From Letharia columbiana (taxonomy: Eukaryota > Ascomycota > Lecanoromycetes > Lecanorales > Parmeliaceae), in contig NW_023501080.1 in assembly GCF_014066305.1 (NCBI RefSeq), positions 62,001-126,000 of the forward strand: DNA of 64,000 nt, in the 5' to 3' direction. How positions within the stretch are numbered: position 1 is the stretch's first letter; each line of letters begins with the position of its first letter. The position numbers were made by a program, and so were the translations under genes. A model generated the notes under the pieces. It was not told the origin of the DNA. It did no database searches and saw nothing but the letters and a program-made list of their open reading frames with translations. Of the stretch, positions 57,898 through 64,000 are shown in pieces.

Positions 57898-58852
57898 GAC
57901 CTTTCGATATCAACCTTAAACTGCCTAACTATTTCTTATTACACTCGCTTTGATCTATGTAACTTTTGTTAAGTAGAAGAGAGGAGAGCGGAGAAGAGGA
58001 TGTAATCTCAGAAAGGAGCTGATATCTAAGCGGAATGAAACCCTTCTGCAACAATTCGGAAGGGTGGGCATTCCCACACGTAAATGCGAAAGAAGGCATG
58101 CGCTTCGATTAGATAGCTTTATGCCTTTGGGAGCCAGCCCGGGGTTAGTCATGTCGCAACTAGTTTTCATGAGCCTGGGTCCGAGTTGGCAGGGGATTGG
58201 AGTGAACTTCACAGAGAGACTCGCCTGCGAGGGTGTGCCCCTTTCATACGCATCAATACTCAGGGTGGATGTCGCCATAACATCGAGAGCAGACTCTGGG
58301 ACCAGACGGTCTTTCCTGTAAGATCAGGGAAGGGACTTCATATCGTTTGTTGCTTGCCTATGTGGACAAGCTCCATGTCTGATCCCAAGGTTATGTGATG
58401 AGATTGTTGCTTGCTTGCTTGCTTGCTTGCTTCTTTGAAAAAAAAGCATCCATATATCATCTTCGCTCTGTCGCCCTCCTAATTCACAGACCGTGGACAG
58501 TGGCAGCTTGTCTGGCTCGCCGAATGTCGAAGCCCTCGGTGGTAACAGTCTACCGGTCATGGGGCGGCGGAGACATGGAGAACTATCAAATCAAGAATTT
58601 CTTGAGAAGTGGCCATCGAACTATCAATCAGTAAAATTTCGTGGGTCTTACAGGCGACTCGATGATCGTGACATCCAGCGGCAAAATGAAAGAAGACCCA
58701 GAATGCAAATCGTCCATCAACGCTTTTCTCGCACAGCCTTTCCGGGACAGGCCTGGATACCTTTCCGTTCTTCTCTCGCATGTTGGAGGACCGGGGGTTG
58801 GACACACATTGTCACACGAACCCCTCTCATTGCCATGCCACCCTTCTCCTCG
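57898..58852. other. Intergenic relic-rich sequence
   Basis: No intact gene. (TTGC)6 lies at about 58407-58432. A short plus frame at 58641-58856 (MIVTSSGKMKEDPE...) looks protein-like without a recognised family. Confidence 0.45.
58407..58432 (+). repeat. (TTGC)6 microsatellite
   Basis: Six TTGC units, then TTC. Confidence 0.95.
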
Positions 58853-59630
58853 CTAGACCATTGGGATTTCTATACCCTTCCTCTTTCTCGTATGCACGCC
58901 GGCCTGCTGATTTCTCCTACATGCAGGCAGTCTTTCCACGCCTGGAGCATCCGAGATTTCCACCGCATCAGCATCAGCGCCGCCTGGGCCCGGTTCGTCT
59001 GTGATAGTCACAGCCCCGGACCACTTGATGCGACGTTTGCTGCACATAAGATACCCACTCTCAGAACAGTGCTTCCAGTACTTCGACTTTGGTGCTCTTA
59101 CCCCATCCAACTTCTCACGCTCATGGTAGACTATGACAGCGATGGTCCCTTCCGTTCGACTGGGGAGGTGCTCGGCGATTTCCTGCCATCGGGGTCCAAT
59201 GGTGTTGTAAAGACCCATCGAGATCTCTTTTCCTGTCTTCTTCCAGCGAGGTTTGGGCCTGGATGTTGGACCCTGGAGCTCGGTCACCCGGTGCATTTTG
59301 CAGCCCAGCCAAGTGCGATGGGTAAATTGCGAGGCGATGCACTCCCAATTATCGGGGTTTGATTCGTAGAAAAAGAGAGCAAAGACGCTGCTCTTCTTCG
59401 GAGGGCCATATCCTAGAGGCTCCTGTTCGGGGATTTCAAACGCTCTCGCCAGCGCGACTTACAGCTTTTTTGGGAATGGTATGGGACGGGGGAGGCGATT
59501 TCAGCCCAGCGCTTTTCATTCTTGACACAGGGATGTGAGAATTTGATCTTCTGGTTCCGTCTATGGATTGGTAAGTCTTCCGGGTGGTTTGATAGACGGC
59601 GGACTTGGAGGTTGTGGTTGGTGGTCAACT
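58853..59630 (-). pseudogene. Broken Myb/SANT-repeat gene, minus-strand copy
   Basis: Read leftwards, three SANT-like helix-turn-helix units can be seen: KRWAEIASPVPYHSQKSCKS with RWRERL; FYESNPDNWECIASQFTHRT with KMHRVTEL; and LYNTIGPRWQEIAEHLPSRT with YHEREKL. Each has the spaced Trp and the Arg-rich third helix of Myb domains. They lie in different frames separated by stops. The third unit closely matches the last unit of the plus-strand array (LHNTIGPRWQEICKHIPG), so the two loci are paralogous and inverted. Confidence 0.65.
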
Positions 59631-59833
59631 GTCTCTGGGGGTGAAGATTCCTGCATCACTACTGTATTTGAAGTACCCAGGTTATCACTGAATTTTCTCC
59701 AGCAACGTTCAATCGAAGGGCGGCTGTTCACCTTGCCACCCTGATCGCCGTGGGCATCATTGATTGAGTGTGGCAGTCGTGTACGACTCCACCATGCACT
59801 GCTAGCGATCACATTGGGCGATAAGAGTGAAGT

Positions 59834-59868
59834 CTCGTCCCTCGTCCCTCGTCCCTCGTCCCTCGTCC
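59834..59868 (+). repeat. (CTCGTCC)5 repeat
   Basis: Five exact 7-bp units between the two SANT loci. Confidence 0.95.
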
Positions 59869-60259
59869 CCACGTCTTCCCCGCTCCTCATCAAACAACAT
59901 CGGACCCGAGTCTCTCTAATATTTGTGCACTTTCAAGAAAACCTCGAGCTTCATTTGCTTGAGTTCCGAAAGTAGTCATGGGAAGTGTGAAAGCTCGAAA
60001 GCAAAGAAGACGTTGTCTCGAGCATTGACAAAGAACAAAGGACATGCTGTAAACGTGCTGTCATCGCATGCAACTTTAGGGTTGTGGAGGGGCTCTCTCA
60101 GTTTCGTTACCAAGGCTTCATTTTCGAGACTGATTAGGCAAGCCGTTATTGGTCAGGATGAGAATGCTCCCTCTCCTTCCTCGCCTCAATCTTGTACCAC
60201 TGTGTTGAGATCAAGTCATACATTGTGCCTTTCAAGATCCGCTGGCTACTAAGATCAGA

Positions 60260-61490
60260 GGCGGTTATGGGTACTCATAAAGGCTCCAAGATGAAGAATG
60301 CATGGACTTCTCCGGTGAGAAAGTATACATCACTCTCAACATCAACATTACCTCGATCGCACAAAAAACCCGATCAAAGCACTTCCCCCCTGCTCCTCCT
60401 GTCGCTGGAGCGGTCAAATTTATCAAAGCATGGGAAGAATGGGAGGATCAATTCCTTATTGCACTTCACAAAAAGGGGAAGAATAACACGCAGATTAGCC
60501 AACACTTGCCTGGCCGATCCGAAGGGGCCTGTCGAACCCGAAGTTGCAGGCTCAAGGCTCAGAGCTCGAATGTTAGTACACAACGGAAAGATGCACTTGC
60601 TTCCCGTGCTCCCAAAAAGCCATACTTGTTCAAGGAGTGGGAGGAGTGGGAGGATCAATAATCGTGACACATCACAACGCGGGCGCGACTTTCGGGAACA
60701 TCAGTAAAATTCTGTCTTCCCGCACAAGACATATGGTGAGATCTCGGTGGAAGAAGTCCTTGGAACATCAAGCCCAGAATATCGTCGCCCTTCAAACGCA
60801 GGGTCCAAGCACACGAAAGGTGGAATTCTGGACTCTGTGGAAGGAGAAGGAAGATCAACTCCTGAAAGCCCTTCGTGCATCGGGAAAAAGTTTGGGCTGA
60901 GATCGCTACACAACTGCCAACCCGTTCAGCGACGAGCTGTAGGATGCGTTGGAGCGAACATGTGAACAGAGGCCTGGGCCCGCACAAAAAGAATGGGCTG
61001 CAATGGGAAGAATGGGAGGAGCGGCTCCTTGTCTCTGGCCACTACGCTGGTCTGACTTGGACGGAGGTCACTAAGTCGATCACTGGGCGTACGTTGTTCG
61101 GCTGCAGGAGCTGTTGGTGTGAACACTTTCGCTCAGCAGATCAAGACGAACCCTGGACTTCAGAGGAGCTTGCGCTGCTCGAATACCTTCGCTGGGAGGG
61201 CAGTGGCTGGGATCAGATCGGTCAAGAACTTCCCGAGCATTCGTCCAACGACTGTAGAATGCAGTGGTATAGGGAGACAGAGGGGATCCAAGGCCCCTCC
61301 AGCCATCAGGGACTCAATGATACTTGGTCAGCAGAAGAGATCAAGGTTCTGGTCGCCCTCCACAACACGATTGGTCCTCGTTGGCAAGAGATCTGCAAAC
61401 ACATTCCTGGCCCGTACGGAGTTTGCTTGTAGAACCTGGTCTTAGACCAAATGCGCAAAGGAAGACGGAGTAGGTGGGCCCCCCTCAGAG
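60260..61490 (+). pseudogene. Broken tandem Myb/SANT-repeat gene, about six repeats
   Basis: Successive units: FIKAWEEWEDQFLIALHKKG...PGRSEGACRTR; FKEWEEWEDQ/VTHHNAGATFGNISKIL...VRSRWKKSL; FWTLWKEKEDQLLKALRASG/VWAEIATQLPTRS; LQWEEWEERLLVSGHYAGLT; PWTSEELALLEYLRWEGSGW...MQWYRE; TWSAEEIKVLVALHNTIGPR. Each is a Myb/SANT fold of about 45-55 residues. Frame is lost by single bases: near 60659 (GATCAA/TAATC), in an A5 run at 60885-60889, and at GGCCCG near 61410. Another unit may start at 60300 after one more slip. Only one-base events separate it from a long multi-SANT protein, so decay is recent or the assembly is wrong. Confidence 0.68.
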
Positions 61491-62233
61491 TTTTGGAAAG
61501 GAATCTTCGAGAGTAAGTTGCTCCCCGGAAATCTTTATTCGCTACGATGCTTCAAGCTGATTCCTTAGATGAACCAGGGCCTGGCGACATTGACTCGGAC
61601 CTGAAGGAGGCTCCCTTTGATACTCAAACCATAGATGGATTCTCAACACCTAGACTCACGGGAAACCAGCAGTCCAGCGTGGATGCAAGGACGAGGAAGG
61701 TCATTGACATCCCAATGGTTTAGCGAGCAGAACAATGACATGCCCGTGTGAGGCTTTGTATGATAAAGTGTGTCCGAGTATGGGTCGTGAGTCATGGGTG
61801 GAGAGGAGGATCAGATGATGTTCTAGGAGATCAGATCACGGCTGAGCTTGAAATTTTTCGAATCCTTCTACGCAACCCTTACAAGGCTGAGTACCATTCG
61901 TCTCGTCAATCGTCGTTACGCTTATCAATAAACAAGCATCCCAAACCCAGTCCTTACCCTCACTATCATGCATGTCGTTCTCTATCCAAGCTGATATTCG
62001 AGGCGAGTTTTACACTTCTGTAAGGACGAGAACTCGGGCTATCGATGCTGTTGAAATGGTCTCAGATCGTAATGGAACGCAAAATGTTTACAAGCTGCAA
62101 GTTTCATCCGACAGCTTGCCAGCAGCCTAGGTACTCCCCCACTATTAACAGGAGGGATGGCCTAGGTTAGAAGCCTGCTTTGATTGAATATCTGTATGCG
62201 ACCTTATAGTACATATGCTAGCTCGTAACGTGA
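61491..62233. other. Intergenic region
   Basis: Downstream flanks of the SANT relic and of the zinc transporter. No gene seen. Confidence 0.5.
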
Positions 62234-64000
62234 TTATGACCATGATATCCTATCACCCTGCATTAGCAACCTGCAATAAAGGCTTTGTGAGAGACTTACG
62301 CTAGCATGATTCCCGCCCCAACAGCCATAGCGACGAATTGAGATACTGTCTTCTTCACTTCTTCCCTTTTGTTCGGGCCGGTTTCCAACAATTCCGGAAT
62401 AACTGCCACAGTCCCAACGTACAAGAATGTCCCCGCTGTAAAAGGCAGTAGCATGTCTCCCCAGCCCAGTCCAGTGCCAGCTAGACCCTTGCTCCTGACC
62501 TCACCAGACATAGCACCATTACCCGATTTCCCAAGCTCTTGGACAGCGATGCCCAAGCAGGTGCCCAAGAATGCTCCCAGAGCTGTGACGAATTGCGCGC
62601 CCATCGCCATTTTCTTAGAGAAGCCTGATTGGATTAGTAGAGCAAAATCACCAACCTCGTGAGGTATCTCGTGGAAGAAGACGGCAACAGTGGTCGTCGC
62701 GCCGAGGGTTGGAGAGGCGTAGAAGGAGGATGAGAGAGCAAGACCATCGGTAATGTTGTGGGTGAAGTCCGCGATTAGGTTGAGGTAGGCAGACAGCTTG
62801 ATAGATGCTGAGGGTTCTTTCTTCGAGTATTTGGAGGGCTCTGCCTTGGATGAAGGCTTGATGAGTGCTTGAGGCGCTTTTGCTTCGCTCTTTTCCCGAG
62901 CTGGTTGCCGAGGCCTGACTCCTTCTATGATGAACTTTGGTTTGTGGCCTTTGATTACTTGCGCCGATGCCCCTTCAAATACTTTACTGGCGCTATGGAT
63001 GAGTGCGGTGGCTTCGACCAGAGGGGCGCGAGAGCCTCGAAAAGCTGCTTCATAGGCTTTCCAAAGAGCGATCTGCATCACTCCACTGTCTGGATCTTCC
63101 TCGAGTACTTCCTCCAGCCAGCGATTGGCTCGCTGAGGCTCGTCGCGCGTCCACAGCTTCCGAAGTGACTCAGCAGGCAGTTGAAGCACACTCCTATCGC
63201 TGGTAATAGACTCCGATACGGACTTCTTCTTGCGAGACTTTACGCTTCCATTTGCGGCCGCCAGCTTTGCTCCAATAGCCACTGCGGTTGATGGTGCCTG
63301 ATTTTTCTCTTCCTTCACCTCCCCTTTGTGACTATGGCTATGATCGTGGCCGCCTTCACCTCCAGTTGCTATCCGTAGGCTCTTGTCCATGGCAACGAAA
63401 GTCAAGAATCCAACCATGATCGCGACACCCAAGAGCAGATTCTTGTTGGGCTCTACCATCACAAAGCGCGCATGATCCGGGGCTGCTTCGCCTAGGAAGA
63501 TCTCGGGTAAGAGGTGGAAAAGCGTGTCTCCGAGTAAGCCTCCAACGGCGAAGGCGACCATGACGGATAGGGAGGAAGGATCGATGTTGGGAGGGCATAA
63601 CGCGAGGAGGAAATCTAAGTGATCCGGCATTAGCACACGGGGATGTCATCAGGGCGAGCTGGGGTCACTGACTCGGTGGACCAGAAATGTATAGAGTAGC
63701 AAGGAGAGCATTGACAGCTGGAGACCCTGGGAACAGTTGTTCGAAGATCTGTGAGGTCCAGCTGGAAGTCTCAGGGTTCGTTGCGCGCTTGTGGATATTC
63801 AACTCTTGGATGATCGGGCATGCCTTCGTACAGTCAGTTTTTCTAGCTCTCGGTCGCTCTCAAATTCGTGTGACTACTGAACGGATGCCTACTTGAATCG
63901 CGTCTTCAATCTCCGGAACACTCAACTGAGCGACATTCTTTGCAACTACAGAGCCTGCAATAGCTGCTATAATAACGGTAGACAGTAATGGTCGCCATCG
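62234..64000 (-). CDS. YKE4: YKE4/ZIP7-type zinc transporter, 5' end outside the window
   Basis: Exons (minus): from beyond 64000 to 63893, 63673-63823, 62300-63614 and 62234-62249. The tiny last exon restores the family tail MLAISWS; without it a stop overlaps the GTAAGT donor. The visible N-terminus has a signal-like stretch (LLSTVIIAAIAGSVVA). Then come FPGSPAVNALLATLYISGPP, GGLLGDTLFHLLPEIFLGE (TM2 with metal ligands), a GHDHSHSH metal-binding segment, HNITDGLA (TM4) and HEIPHEVGDFALLIQSG (TM5), the LIV-1 subgroup signature of ER/Golgi zinc release or import carriers. Between the His-rich segment and TM4, about 94 residues (150-243 of the 446-codon frame) look foreign to the family; see the separate entry. 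Confidence 0.9.
62908..63189 (-). other. Rsc9-like domain inserted in the zinc transporter loop
   Basis: The segment from LQLPAESLRKLW through RWLEEVLEEDPDSGVMQIAL, WKAYEAAF, SASKVFEGASAQVIKG and HKPKFIIEGVRPR is open and in frame with the transporter. From memory it follows the C-terminal RFX-like domain of RSC subunit Rsc9 (W-L-x-D-P-x-S-x-x-T-Q-I-x-L-W-x-A-Y ... K-F-I-I-x-G-I-R-P-R). ZIP7/YKE4 loops normally hold only His-rich, charged sequence here. It could be a true domain fusion, a captured gene fragment, or a resemblance I overrate. Confidence 0.55.

Noticed and set aside
58641..58856. 71-codon plus ORF (MIVTSSGKMKEDPECKSSIN)
   Set aside because: Opposite to the SANT relic and without recognised family; possibly another relic, but not supported enough.

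Overview
The window comes from a filamentous ascomycete (Pezizomycotina). Most genes carry short 43-160 nt GT...AG introns with CTGAC or CTAAT-like branch sites. The families present are typical fungal ones: copper-fist factor, DUF3433 membrane protein, SIN-pathway Cdc14, and a Leotiomycetes-like F-box protein. One end is an AT-rich block saturated with repeat-induced point mutation (RIP). I lean towards Leotiomycetes/Helotiales from protein style only. I saw no tRNA, rRNA or CRISPR array. All exon borders were inferred by eye from frame continuity and splice consensus.

Layout. Positions 1-7070 are gene-free: two AT-rich RIP-degraded blocks (1-4168 and about 5371-7070) enclose a 1.2-kb island of normal composition built from three minisatellites (about 4169-5370). 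Positions 7536-17713 hold a secreted NucA/NucB-type DNase (-), a large eight-exon F-box protein (+) with an apparent one-base frame break in a C7 run, and a DUF1771-Smr protein (+) ending in a CaaX box. Positions 17714-20740 are a 3-kb low-complexity tract whose strand bias flips several times. Next come the ER SNARE USE1 (-), a decayed FAD-dependent oxidoreductase (-) with a 100-bp tandem repeat beside it, and a C2H2 factor (+) behind a long probable leader.

Positions 30840-45667 are a dense housekeeping block: an SMUBP2/Hcs1-type SF1B helicase, an unrecognised 882-residue protein, a copper-fist regulator, a Sam35/metaxin-type GST-fold protein, a glutathione peroxidase with two possible starts, a GGPP synthase, and Cdc14 of the septation network. 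The last two are divergent and share a 420-bp promoter. Positions 47941-55822 hold a second C2H2 protein with a coiled coil and a 1340-residue DUF3433 membrane protein. Positions 55823-61490 are a gene graveyard: a degenerate minisatellite, a broken protein kinase, and two oppositely oriented, broken Myb/SANT-repeat genes. The right edge (62234-64000, -) holds a YKE4/ZIP7-type zinc transporter whose 5' end lies outside the window. A segment of its cytosolic/luminal loop resembles the C-terminal domain of chromatin-remodelling subunit Rsc9, and this is the most unusual observation here.

The genes do not form one pathway. Recurrent themes are homeostasis (copper regulator, zinc transporter, peroxidase), membrane trafficking or mitochondrial import (USE1, Sam35-like), and genome decay (RIP, pseudogenes, homopolymer frame breaks).
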